Shown: positions 1-5,693, numbered from the stretch's first letter. The stretch is DNA of 5,693 nt from Fidelibacterota bacterium (GCA_021734005.1 JAIPJV010000150.1:1-5693); one strand, 5' to 3'. Notes: generated by a model not told the origin, from the letters alone. A program made the numbers and translations.

Positions 1-704
1 AGTTGCTTGTTCTGATTTTCTGAAACCAGGATAAATCCACTGGAATAGACTGAGACTTTGCCATTATCACTAATACTGGTATCAATATTTATGAGTTCTG
101 AAAGTTCATTCAAAGCTCGATCTCTTTGATCCAGAAGTTCGTCACTTTGAGTTGTATTAAGCTGCTTATTAATTTTGTGAATTTGTTCCAGCTTCTGATT
201 AACGCTGTTTATTTTGCTGGAAAGGTCATTTTGCAGACTATCCTGCAATTGAGCCAGATCGCTGTAAATTCTATTGAATGTACTGGCTAAGGCCTGGGAT
301 TTGTCTTTGACTACAGTACGAACCGATTGGCTTTCAGGATCATTGGCCAGGTCACTCCAGGCGCCCCAAAAATCTGAGAGAGCATTAGAAAGTCCAGCTT
401 CTCCGGGTTCTCCTAAAATATCCTCAATTTGCTGGGAAATAGTTTTGTCCATTTCGTAACGGGCAAAATAGGAATTCTGGCGCATATACTGTTTTTCCAA
501 AAAACTGTCTCTGACCCGGGCAACTGTATCATCAGAAATGTTGGAACTGATCTGGTTGATCCCCAGACCCTGATCGAAATTTGTTAATCGGCGGGTATAA
601 CCTTCAGTATTCATATTGGAAATATTACCGGAGGTGGTGTCAATTGCCGACTGGTGGGACATGAGAGCCTGTTTTGATATGTTTAGAATACTTGATATTG
701 ACAT
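1..704 (-). CDS. flgK: Flagellar hook-associated protein 1 FlgK, N-terminal part (runs off left edge)
   Basis: FlgK is the first hook-filament junction protein, exported through the flagellar type III apparatus and placed between hook and filament. I translated 234 codons from the ATG at 704 without a stop; the C-terminus lies outside the window (enteric FlgK is about 550 residues, so less than half is here). Residues 1-40 form the conserved axial-protein N-terminus, with NISNMNTEGYTRR at 27-39, a variant of the rod/hook/HAP signature. Residues 85-125 (QQIEDILGEPGEAGLSNALS, then DFWGAWSDLANDP) and the helical segment with ELLDQRDRALNELS (189-202) are typical of FlgK. No cysteine is present in the fragment. 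A GAGGA ribosome binding site lies 4 bases before the ATG and overlaps the flgN stop codon, 7 bases from the end of flgN. FlgL or FlgE share parts of this architecture, but the LLDQRD segment and the position after flgN favour FlgK strongly. Confidence 0.95.
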   Translation of the reverse strand, partial: MSISSILNISKQALMSHQSAIDTTSGNISNMNTEGYTRRLTNFDQGLGINQISSNISDDTVARVRDSFLEKQYMRQNSYFARYEMDKTISQQIEDILGEPGEAGLSNALSDFWGAWSDLANDPESQSVRTVVKDKSQALASTFNRIYSDLAQLQDSLQNDLSSKINSVNQKLEQIHKINKQLNTTQSDELLDQRDRALNELSELINIDTSISDNGKVSVYSSGFILVSENQNKQ

Positions 705-708
705 GATA

Positions 709-713
709 TCCTC
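709..713 (-). promoter_or_regulatory. flgK ribosome binding site overlapping the flgN stop codon
   Basis: GAGGA on the minus strand is followed by 4 bases (TATC) and the flgK ATG. Its first two bases are the last two bases of the flgN TGA stop, so a ribosome finishing flgN would sit on the flgK start site. This suggests coupled translation of the chaperone and its client, and fixes the flgK start. Confidence 0.7.
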
Positions 714-1230
714 ATATTTGAAAATCCAGCATTTTATTGTCATCCTGTTTCATGCGCAAAATTCCATCCACTCCATAGACTTCATGGTCTTCATCATTAA
801 TGTTTAAAAAGAGCTGAGCCATGCCTTTTACATGTTCGATAGAAAAATCGAGCAACAGCTTGTTTTCATTATTTGTACGCGTAATATCATTTAAAATATC
901 CTTCAAACGATAGCGAAGATTAGAAAGCTTAATAGCATATTTTGGTCGGGCAATATCTATGATTGTCTTTAAATTCGGTTGGGGATTGTTGATCTGGCAT
1001 TGGGAGCTGATTCTTGCCTGGATTTCCTTGCGTTCTCGGGCTTTTTCCATACTTTTGTTAATAACCTTTTTTTCTTTAGAAACAAAATTCCGCAATTTTT
1101 CAATCTGGCCGGAAATTATAGCGTCCTGCTTTTCCTGGATAGCACCGGCCATATCGGAATATAATTCAATTTCCTGTTCCAGAGTATCTATCAATGTTGA
1201 AAAAGGATTGTTTTGATTGTCTTTATTCAT
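712..1230 (-). CDS. flgN: FlgN-family export chaperone for hook-associated proteins
   Basis: This 172-residue protein fits FlgN, the cytoplasmic chaperone that binds the C-termini of FlgK and FlgL and brings them to the flagellar export gate. It is predicted almost wholly helical and has no signal peptide. The N-terminal half (about 10-75) is a charged amphipathic helix pair with EIELYSDMAGAIQEKQDAII and KEKKVINKSMEKARERKEIQ. The C-terminal half carries the FlgN-like pattern NNENKLLLDFSIEHV (121-135), followed by YGVDGILR (152-159), which resembles the 'YG..G' tail seen in many family members. The length is within or slightly above the family range. Its ATG overlaps the end of flgJ by 8 bases (ATGAATAA contains the flgJ stop), with a GAGAG-like ribosome site upstream. 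FlgN proteins diverge strongly, so the call rests on weak motifs plus position directly before flgK, its client. Confidence 0.85.
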   Translation of the reverse strand: MNKDNQNNPFSTLIDTLEQEIELYSDMAGAIQEKQDAIISGQIEKLRNFVSKEKKVINKSMEKARERKEIQARISSQCQINNPQPNLKTIIDIARPKYAIKLSNLRYRLKDILNDITRTNNENKLLLDFSIEHVKGMAQLFLNINDEDHEVYGVDGILRMKQDDNKMLDFQI

Positions 1231-1627
1231 TATTGCTCTCTATTGGTGAAGATTTCATAAAATTGAATGTATTTAGTGACATGGGATTTTGATCGAGTTC
1301 CTCTGTATCTATTTTTTGAATCTCTTGATCATTCATATCTTTCAAAGAATTGAAGATCTTTTTAGCCAACCCGATTCCTCCCGATTTAGCCATGGCCTTT
1401 CCCATCACAGAGCTGAACATCATAGAGGGAAGATCATTTTTGGAGCCGCCCCAGGGATTATCGGGAATTGTTTTTCGCATAGTTTTTATCATCTGACTTA
1501 AAAATATTGATTCCATATCCCGGGCTTTTTCCCTTAGTTTTATATTGCGGGAATTTCGGGTATTTTGCTTTTCTAGACTGGAATCAAAAGCAATTTTTAT
1601 GTTATCTACATTTTCTGACATATTCAC
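1223..1627 (-). CDS. flgJ: Single-domain FlgJ-like rod-binding protein (no muramidase domain)
   Basis: The protein is 134 residues from a GTG at 1627, or 132 from the ATG at 1621. Residues 31-95 match the rod-binding domain at the N-terminus of FlgJ: LREKARDMESIFLSQMIKTM, then NPWGGSKNDLPSMMFSSVMG and KSGGIGLAKKIFNSL. In enteric FlgJ this part acts as rod cap or scaffold in the periplasm, and a C-terminal glucosaminidase-type domain opens peptidoglycan. Here the enzyme domain is absent: after the rod-binding region there is only a polar tail of about 40 residues, then the stop, and flgN begins 8 bases before that stop. Short FlgJ forms are known in many lineages, so this is not a truncation artefact. 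The gene follows flgI with no spacer (TGA then GTG). The ATG at 1621 seems the likelier start because a weak GTGAG lies just before it, while the GTG has no visible ribosome site. Confidence 0.9.
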   Translation of the reverse strand: MNMSENVDNIKIAFDSSLEKQNTRNSRNIKLREKARDMESIFLSQMIKTMRKTIPDNPWGGSKNDLPSMMFSSVMGKAMAKSGGIGLAKKIFNSLKDMNDQEIQKIDTEELDQNPMSLNTFNFMKSSPIESNNE

Positions 1628-2785
1628 TCACATTATTATTAAGTCAGCATTCAATGCTCCAGCCTGCTTAATTGCCTGGAACACAGCAATAACATCACGG
1701 GGACGAAGTCCCAGTTCGTTTAAAGCGGCTGTTAGATCATTGACACTCGAAGTTGATTTGACCGAGGCGGTTTTGGCAACATCTTCCTGAACTTTTGTTC
1801 TTGTCTGGTATTCTACGACTGTTCTTCCAGTGCTGCTGAGGGGAGCCTGTGGTTGTGAAATTATAGGCCGACGCTGAATATGAATTCTCAAAGAACCATG
1901 AGAAATCATAACTTCGCTGATCTTGACATCGCCTCCGGCTACCACTGTTCCTGTCCTTTCGTTGATCACAACCCGGGCTTCAACATCAGGTTCAACAGTC
2001 AGAGTTTCAATACTGGCAGTAAAATAAACCGCTTCCTGCTTGGATGAAATATCATCGGGAAGAGCAATTTCTATAACTCCACCATTAACTGGCTGAGCAA
2101 ATTCTTGATCCTGAGCCTGGTAGCCTTGCGAATTTAGTGATTGGTTGATCTTATTGGCTATACGACTGGCAGTGATAAAGTCCGGTTGGTTTAACAAAAA
2201 TCTGATCGGCTCATCAGCATTAAATCTTTCCTGAGCAGGATAGGATTTGATCAGAGATGCTCCGCCTGGAATTCGGCCGGTCAAAGCATGATTTTTACGC
2301 ACTTTTTCACCAGCTGTTGTCTCAATATTAAATCCGCCTATTGAAATAGCACCTTGAGCCCGAGCGTATTGAGTTCCATCCTGAGTAAGCAGCGGAGTCA
2401 TGAGCAGGACGCCCCCTTCCAGACTGGTAGCATCACCAAGCGAAGATACTGTCACATCAAAATTTGTCCCAATCCGTCCGAATGTAGGTGTTTTTGCAGT
2501 AACCATGACAGCAGCAACATTACGGGTACGCAAGTTTTCCCGGGGAACTGTTATGCCAAATCGTTCCAGCATATTGCTAATTGTTTGAACAGTAAAAACG
2601 GAACCATAATTGCGGCTGGCTCTGTCGCCAGTTCCATTTAATCCAGTCACCAGACCATAGCCTACCAAAGAAATTTGCTGAGCATTTTCAACCCGGGTAA
2701 TATCCTTGAGACGAACCTGTCCCGGTAGCAAACTAAAGATAGATACGAAAATTAATAAGATTAAAATTTGATTTTTTCTGATCAT
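1628..2785 (-). CDS. flgI: Flagellar P-ring protein FlgI
   Basis: FlgI builds the P-ring, the periplasmic bushing around the distal rod at the peptidoglycan layer, and is delivered through the Sec pathway. Its 385 residues are close to the family length (about 365). An N-terminal signal peptide (basic MIRKNQ, then a hydrophobic core at about 7-20) precedes the hallmark start of the mature protein, RLKDITRVEN (25-34) and LVGYGLVTGLNGTGD (40-54). Further family signatures are IGTNFDVTVSSLGDATSLEG, ARVVINERTGTVVAGGDVKI, RRPIISQP and the C-terminal block LNELGLRPRDVIAVFQAIKQ followed by AGAL (from about 355). No cysteine is present, so the intramolecular disulfide known in enteric FlgI cannot form. 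The start overlaps the flgH stop (ATGA). An AGGTGG ribosome site 9 bases upstream lies inside the last glycine codons of flgH. Confidence 0.98.
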   Translation of the reverse strand: MIRKNQILILLIFVSIFSLLPGQVRLKDITRVENAQQISLVGYGLVTGLNGTGDRASRNYGSVFTVQTISNMLERFGITVPRENLRTRNVAAVMVTAKTPTFGRIGTNFDVTVSSLGDATSLEGGVLLMTPLLTQDGTQYARAQGAISIGGFNIETTAGEKVRKNHALTGRIPGGASLIKSYPAQERFNADEPIRFLLNQPDFITASRIANKINQSLNSQGYQAQDQEFAQPVNGGVIEIALPDDISSKQEAVYFTASIETLTVEPDVEARVVINERTGTVVAGGDVKISEVMISHGSLRIHIQRRPIISQPQAPLSSTGRTVVEYQTRTKVQEDVAKTASVKSTSSVNDLTAALNELGLRPRDVIAVFQAIKQAGALNADLIIM

Positions 2786-3399
2786 AATCCTAGACCACCT
2801 ATTACTCCAAGAACGATTAATCCAGCGCCTATTGACCAGGTCAATATTTTTTGAAAAGTACCCGGCTTAAAAAATCGATTATGCAGGCCGCCTCTACGAT
2901 ACACAATTTTTGCATTGGCAACATTGTAGGAATAAACAGTATTGTCTGTTCGAATATCTCGGCCTCTTACCAATCCTTCCAGCTGCATCACATTTTGCTC
3001 ACCATTGACTTCTAAAATACGTTCGCCTTTGATCTTAAATAATCCCCGGCCTGGCTCTTCTACAATTGTAGCCGATATTTTTCCTGTTAATTGTTCACTT
3101 TGCTCGGTGCCTTCCTGCCCATCATAATTATTGCTGATATCGCTGGAAGCTCCAAAGAGAGGGAGAAAATCGGTTAAATTTCCCTCATTAGAACCATTAG
3201 CGGAAAAATTGGATTTGGATGATGATTCAACCTCTGATTCCCGGGAAGCATTTGCCCGTTCCATAACCAAGACAGTGATAATATCCCCGGTCTGATGGGC
3301 TTTAATATCGGCAAATAAGGACTGCCTATTACCCAGAGTCTGGGCCTGCAAATTAAATATTAATAAGGTTATGAATGCTATTATAATTTTTTTGATCAT
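2782..3399 (-). CDS. flgH: Flagellar L-ring protein FlgH, without lipobox and with a hydrophobic C-terminus
   Basis: FlgH forms the L-ring, the outer-membrane bushing of the basal body. The 205 residues include the family signatures SLFADIKAHQTGDIITVLV (27-45), ERANASRESEVESSSKS (47-63), GKISATIVEEPGRGLFKIKG (106-125), LEGLVRGRDIRTDNTVYSYN (140-159) and VANAKIVYRRGG (160-171). Two things are odd. FlgH is normally a lipoprotein, but this signal peptide (MIKKIIIAFITLLIFNLQAQ) has no cysteine, and the whole protein has none; signal peptidase I cleavage near LQA-Q looks likely. An in-frame TAA two codons before the ATG excludes a longer N-terminus. Second, where many FlgH proteins end with an aromatic stretch, this one continues into about 21 hydrophobic, glycine-rich residues (185-205) that could span a membrane. 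The gene begins 7 bases after flgA, with an AGGT ribosome site overlapping the flgA stop, and overlaps flgI by 4 bases. Confidence 0.96.
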   Translation of the reverse strand: MIKKIIIAFITLLIFNLQAQTLGNRQSLFADIKAHQTGDIITVLVMERANASRESEVESSSKSNFSANGSNEGNLTDFLPLFGASSDISNNYDGQEGTEQSEQLTGKISATIVEEPGRGLFKIKGERILEVNGEQNVMQLEGLVRGRDIRTDNTVYSYNVANAKIVYRRGGLHNRFFKPGTFQKILTWSIGAGLIVLGVIGGLGL

Positions 3400-3406
3400 A
3401 GTTTAC

Positions 3407-4114
3407 CTATTGTAAATTGACTACAACCAGATCGGGGTTTTTTACCTGCCCCCTTAAACTTCTTCGCGAACTCTCCAGAGTAACCTGTACGGATTCACCA
3501 ATACTACAATCCCGTCTAATGCGACCTTCTGTCTTGATCAGAATGGCGCCGGAGATCAGATGGACTTTAACCTGAGCGCCTCTTTTTACATCGGGTTTCG
3601 ATTTCACCATCGATTTTTTGATCATTTCATTTTTTCTGATTAATTGGGTACTGATCAGGTCTTTTTGTTGCGGTTGACTGAGAAAAAATTTATCCAGCTT
3701 TCTATCAATTTCTATCTTTTTGAGGCTAGTCTTATCAGGAGTTATTGCTTCACCAAATCTTATCTTTTTACTGGCTAATAGAACTGGAATCTGGGCAGTG
3801 ACTTTCATGGTAATTGAGTAACTATTTTGCAGTTGTTGATTCCGCCATGTCTTGATTTGCAATCGCTGGTAACCGGGATTCAAACTTTGGCTTTGAGGAG
3901 TGATAGTGACTTTTAGATCCTTTATTGATTCTTTAGTAATTGGAGGGGTGTGATAAACCTGGAGTTTGATATCATTGCTGTTTACCTTCAAGTTTTGAGA
4001 ATACAGTTCCAGAACCTTCTTCTGAAGAAAGTCGGGAAGAACTTCTTTTCCACCAAATAGAAGCTGGAAGAAGATCAAAAAAGTAAAACCAATCTGAGAT
4101 GCTTTGTTTCTCAT
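3407..4114 (-). CDS. flgA: FlgA, periplasmic chaperone for P-ring assembly
   Basis: FlgA assists FlgI in forming the P-ring in the periplasm. The 235-residue product starts with a signal peptide (MRNKASQ, then a hydrophobic stretch at about 9-20, likely cut near FGG). An N-terminal region of about 85 residues follows, and then a SAF-type domain at about 109-171, beginning IPVLLASKKIRFGEAITPDK and including ISTQLIRKNEMIKKSMV. The C-terminal beta domain has the FlgA pattern VKRGAQVKVHLISGAILIKT (177-196), then GESVQVTLESSRRSLRGQVK (206-225). The length is near the usual 220 or so residues. The N-terminal third is weakly conserved; identification rests on the SAF and C-terminal parts and on position next to flgH and flgI. 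It begins 8 bases after flgG. The only nearby purine-rich site (GAAGAGA, at the end of flgG) is about 10 bases from the ATG, so initiation may depend on coupling to flgG translation. In enterics flgA lies in a separate operon. Confidence 0.93.
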   Translation of the reverse strand: MRNKASQIGFTFLIFFQLLFGGKEVLPDFLQKKVLELYSQNLKVNSNDIKLQVYHTPPITKESIKDLKVTITPQSQSLNPGYQRLQIKTWRNQQLQNSYSITMKVTAQIPVLLASKKIRFGEAITPDKTSLKKIEIDRKLDKFFLSQPQQKDLISTQLIRKNEMIKKSMVKSKPDVKRGAQVKVHLISGAILIKTEGRIRRDCSIGESVQVTLESSRRSLRGQVKNPDLVVVNLQ

Positions 4115-4122
4115 TTTTTTAA

Positions 4123-4911
4123 TTATCTCTTCAGATTATTGGTCATAGCAAGTATTTCGTCAGCTGTTTTGACAGCTTTGGAATTGATCTCGTAAGTTCT
4201 CTGGGCAACGATCAGGTTAACCATTTCTTTGACAACATCTACATTGGATTTTTCCAGGTAGCCCTGTTGCAAAGTTCCAAAACCTTGATCTCCCGGCATT
4301 CCAAATAAAGGTTCGCCCGATGCTTCTGTCTTTTCATAGAGATTGCCACCAACCGATTTGAGGCCGGAAGGATTCATAAAGTTTGCCAGTTCAATCTGAC
4401 CAACCTCTTCCGATTCGCGCTGGCCTTCAAATTTAACAGAAATAATGCCATCTTCACTGATCTTGACTCCTGTGGCTCCTTCTGGAATAGCCTGTTCAGG
4501 ATATACTGTCAGACCTGAAGAGGTAACTAGATTTCCATTTGGGTCCAGACGAAAATTACCATCGCGAGTATAGGCATAGGTTCCGTCAGAGCGCAAAATC
4601 TGGAAAAAACCCGAGCCATTGATAGCCACATCAAGAGGGTTGCCAGTTTCTTTGATTTCGCCCTGAGAAAAAGAGCGGAAACTGGAAACCGGTTTATTAC
4701 CCATACCAATTTGTATTTCGCCTGGTTTTTCTTTATTATTTTGCCGGTCAACTTCACCTGACTGGAGAGTTTCATACATCAGATCTTGAAAAGCCACACT
4801 GCTTTTTTTATAACCGGTGGTGTTTACATTGGCTAGATTATTGGAAATATTATCTATCTTTAATTGTTGGGCTGACATGCCCAGTGCTGATGTGCGTAAG
4901 GAACGAATCAT
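4123..4911 (-). CDS. flgG: Flagellar distal rod protein FlgG
   Basis: FlgG makes up the distal rod, the drive shaft that passes through the P- and L-rings; it is secreted by the flagellar type III apparatus and has no Sec signal. The 262 residues match the usual length (about 260). The N-terminal polymerisation segment is MIRSLRTSALGMSAQQLKID, followed by NISNNLANVNTTGYKKS (21-37), the flagellar rod protein signature. Residues 46-71 (from YETLQSGEVD to EIQIGMG) correspond to the segment that distinguishes FlgG from the hook protein. The central domain holds SQGEIKETGNPLDVAINGSG (82-101) and YTRDGNFRLDPNGNLV. The C-terminal helix includes GYLEKSNVDVVKEMVNLIVA and QRTYEINSKAVKTADEIL (to about 255). 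A strong AGGAGT ribosome site lies 5 bases before the ATG. The gene follows flgF by 12 bases. Confidence 0.98.
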   Translation of the reverse strand: MIRSLRTSALGMSAQQLKIDNISNNLANVNTTGYKKSSVAFQDLMYETLQSGEVDRQNNKEKPGEIQIGMGNKPVSSFRSFSQGEIKETGNPLDVAINGSGFFQILRSDGTYAYTRDGNFRLDPNGNLVTSSGLTVYPEQAIPEGATGVKISEDGIISVKFEGQRESEEVGQIELANFMNPSGLKSVGGNLYEKTEASGEPLFGMPGDQGFGTLQQGYLEKSNVDVVKEMVNLIVAQRTYEINSKAVKTADEILAMTNNLKR

Positions 4912-4916
4912 ATTTT

Positions 4917-4922
4917 ACTCCT
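4917..4922 (-). promoter_or_regulatory. flgG ribosome binding site
   Basis: AGGAGT, 5 bases before the flgG ATG and immediately after the flgF TAA stop. This is one of the two strongest Shine-Dalgarno matches in the window, in keeping with the need for more FlgG (roughly two dozen subunits per rod in studied bacteria) than FlgF. Confidence 0.7.
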
Positions 4923-4923
4923 A

Positions 4924-5637
4924 TTATTTAACTTTGCTAATTCTTGTGGCTGCTTTTTCCATGACCTGATCAAGAACTTTGAGGACTCTTTGAGAACTCT
5001 CAAAGTTGCGTTTTAACTCCATGAGGCCGATCATTTCACCAACTGGATTGACATTAGAGCCTTCCAGCTGACCTTGATTGATATTGGGCTGTTCAACTAT
5101 TTCAGGTAGTGACCGCTCATTCTGGGGAACAAAAGAATTTTCACCAATCTGGCGAAATTTTCTGGTTGAAGGAAAATCTGAAATGAGTAATTGGCCTACT
5201 CTTTCGCCATCGGCAAAAATTTCACCATCTTTTCCAACATTTATTTCCTGGGGATGATCACCGCGGGGAGCTACATTGATCAGTCCGCCCCGGCCCATAA
5301 CAGTGTCACCATTAGTAGAAATGAGGAAACCTTCCTGATCAACTTTGAAATGACCATTGCGGGTGTATATTTCTTCACCATTTTTATCAAGGGTAAAAAA
5401 GCCCCGTCCGGTTATAGCAAAATCTAATGGATTGCCTGTTTTCTTGAGCTCACCTTGAGAAAGATCCTGGGCACTATTAATGGGCTGAGATTTGCCTTTC
5501 TCCTCCAGGTGTTTGGCGAAAGGAATGCTTTTCTTGAAACCAACTGTGTTACTGTTGGCTAGATTATTAGCCACTATTTTATTTTTATTAACCTGTGATA
5601 ACAGTGATTGTTTAAGTTCGCTTAATTCAAAATCCAT
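4924..5637 (-). CDS. flgF: Flagellar proximal rod protein FlgF
   Basis: This 237-residue axial protein is a paralogue of FlgG and fits FlgF, a proximal rod subunit exported by the flagellar type III apparatus. The N-terminal signature is NNLANSNTVGFKKS (24-37). The central domain has LSQGELKKTGNPLDFAITGR (59-78) followed by GFF, then YTRNGHFKVDQEGFL, closely parallel to FlgG. The C-terminal helix includes GQLEGSNVNPVGEMIGLMEL (189-208) and NFESSQRVLKVLDQVMEKA. It is shorter than FlgG because it lacks the FlgG-specific insertion after the N-terminal domain, and near the 240-250 residues usual for FlgF. The opening residues MDFELSELKQSLLSQ differ from the commoner 'MDRxIYTAMSGA' type, so some pipelines may label it only 'flagellar hook-basal body protein'. 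It is the first gene of the operon visible here, with an AAGGAG ribosome site and a sigma-54-type promoter candidate upstream. Confidence 0.93.
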   Translation of the reverse strand: MDFELSELKQSLLSQVNKNKIVANNLANSNTVGFKKSIPFAKHLEEKGKSQPINSAQDLSQGELKKTGNPLDFAITGRGFFTLDKNGEEIYTRNGHFKVDQEGFLISTNGDTVMGRGGLINVAPRGDHPQEINVGKDGEIFADGERVGQLLISDFPSTRKFRQIGENSFVPQNERSLPEIVEQPNINQGQLEGSNVNPVGEMIGLMELKRNFESSQRVLKVLDQVMEKAATRISKVK

Positions 5638-5646
5638 TGTTAATAA

Positions 5647-5652
5647 CTCCTT
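5647..5652 (-). promoter_or_regulatory. flgF ribosome binding site
   Basis: AAGGAG on the minus strand, 9 bases before the flgF ATG. It supports the ATG at 5637 as the start and would lie within the roughly 24-base leader predicted from the sigma-54-type promoter. Confidence 0.7.
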
Positions 5653-5671
5653 TTATTCCATTAGAGTTATG

Positions 5672-5687
5672 AGCAACAACTTTGCCA
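5672..5687 (-). promoter_or_regulatory. Candidate sigma-54 (RpoN) -24/-12 promoter for the flgF operon
   Basis: The minus strand reads TGGCAAAGTTGTTGCT. Compared with the sigma-54 consensus TGGCACG-N4-TTGCW it matches 10 of 12 defined positions, and the invariant GG (5686-5685) and GC (5674-5673) are separated by exactly 10 bases. Counting 12 bases downstream of the -12 element puts the transcription start near 5661, giving a leader of about 24 bases that contains the AAGGAG ribosome site of flgF. RpoN control of rod and ring genes is known in several bacteria, for example Vibrio, Pseudomonas and Campylobacter or Helicobacter. The activator sites, usually 80-150 bases further upstream, lie outside the window. 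The match could be coincidental if an upstream gene continues through this stretch. Confidence 0.6.
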
Positions 5688-5693
5688 CCTATT

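Noticed and set aside
1458..1488. Sigma-28-like elements on the minus strand inside flgJ: CCCGATAA (1458-1465) with TAAAAACT upstream (1481-1488).
   Set aside because: The spacer is 15 bases instead of the usual 11, and the bases are explained by the conserved rod-binding domain codons.
616..2641. Several plus-strand open frames of 60-95 codons opposite flgK, flgN, flgJ and flgI.
   Set aside because: They are antisense to well-conserved genes, lack convincing ribosome sites and give peptides with no family features.
3302..3334. GCCGATAT, resembling a sigma-28 -10 element, on the minus strand inside flgH.
   Set aside because: It encodes the conserved SLFADIK motif, and the matching upstream segment (TAATAGGC) fits the -35 consensus at only three positions.
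4527..4775. An 82-codon minus-strand open frame within flgG.
   Set aside because: It lies out of frame within flgG, whose own frame encodes a clearly conserved protein, and its product has no recognisable features.
4600..5480. Similarity between the central parts of flgF and flgG, looking like a diverged repeat.
   Set aside because: It reflects the ancient paralogy of rod proteins (shared SQGE-K-TGNPLD-AI-G-GFF core), not a recent duplication or repeat element.

Overview
The window is an almost gap-free flagellar gene cluster, read entirely on the minus strand (right to left). It holds seven complete genes and one partial gene: flgF, flgG, flgA, flgH, flgI, flgJ (rod-binding domain only), flgN and the N-terminal 234 codons of flgK, which runs off the left edge. 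The only non-coding stretch longer than about 12 bases is the 56 bases to the right of flgF.

The genes specify the parts of the flagellum that cross the cell envelope and the first part beyond the hook. These are the proximal and distal rod (FlgF, FlgG), the periplasmic chaperone for P-ring assembly (FlgA), the outer-membrane L-ring (FlgH), the peptidoglycan P-ring (FlgI), a rod-binding or rod-cap factor (FlgJ), the chaperone for the hook-filament junction proteins (FlgN), and the first junction protein (FlgK). Adjacent genes overlap by 4 or 8 bases or lie 0 to 12 bases apart, so they almost certainly form one transcript with translational coupling.

L- and P-ring genes point to a diderm (Gram-negative-type) motile bacterium. 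Base composition looks moderately AT-rich by eye. The flgF-G-A-H-I-J-N-K order differs from enteric bacteria, where flgA lies in a separate flgAMN operon, and resembles the order I recall from several deltaproteobacterial and other deep-branching lineages. I cannot name the organism. The FlgH signal peptide ending in Gln-Ala-Gln would suit an FCB-group bacterium, but that is a weak hint.

The points most worth a second look are these. FlgH has no lipobox cysteine and ends in a glycine-rich hydrophobic segment that could be a membrane anchor. A sigma-54-type -24/-12 element lies about 35 bases upstream of flgF, correctly placed to drive the operon. FlgJ lacks the muramidase domain. flgM is absent from the position between flgJ and flgN where it is often found. 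I saw no mobile element, RNA gene, CRISPR array, terminator or undescribed system; apart from these details this is an ordinary flagellar locus.
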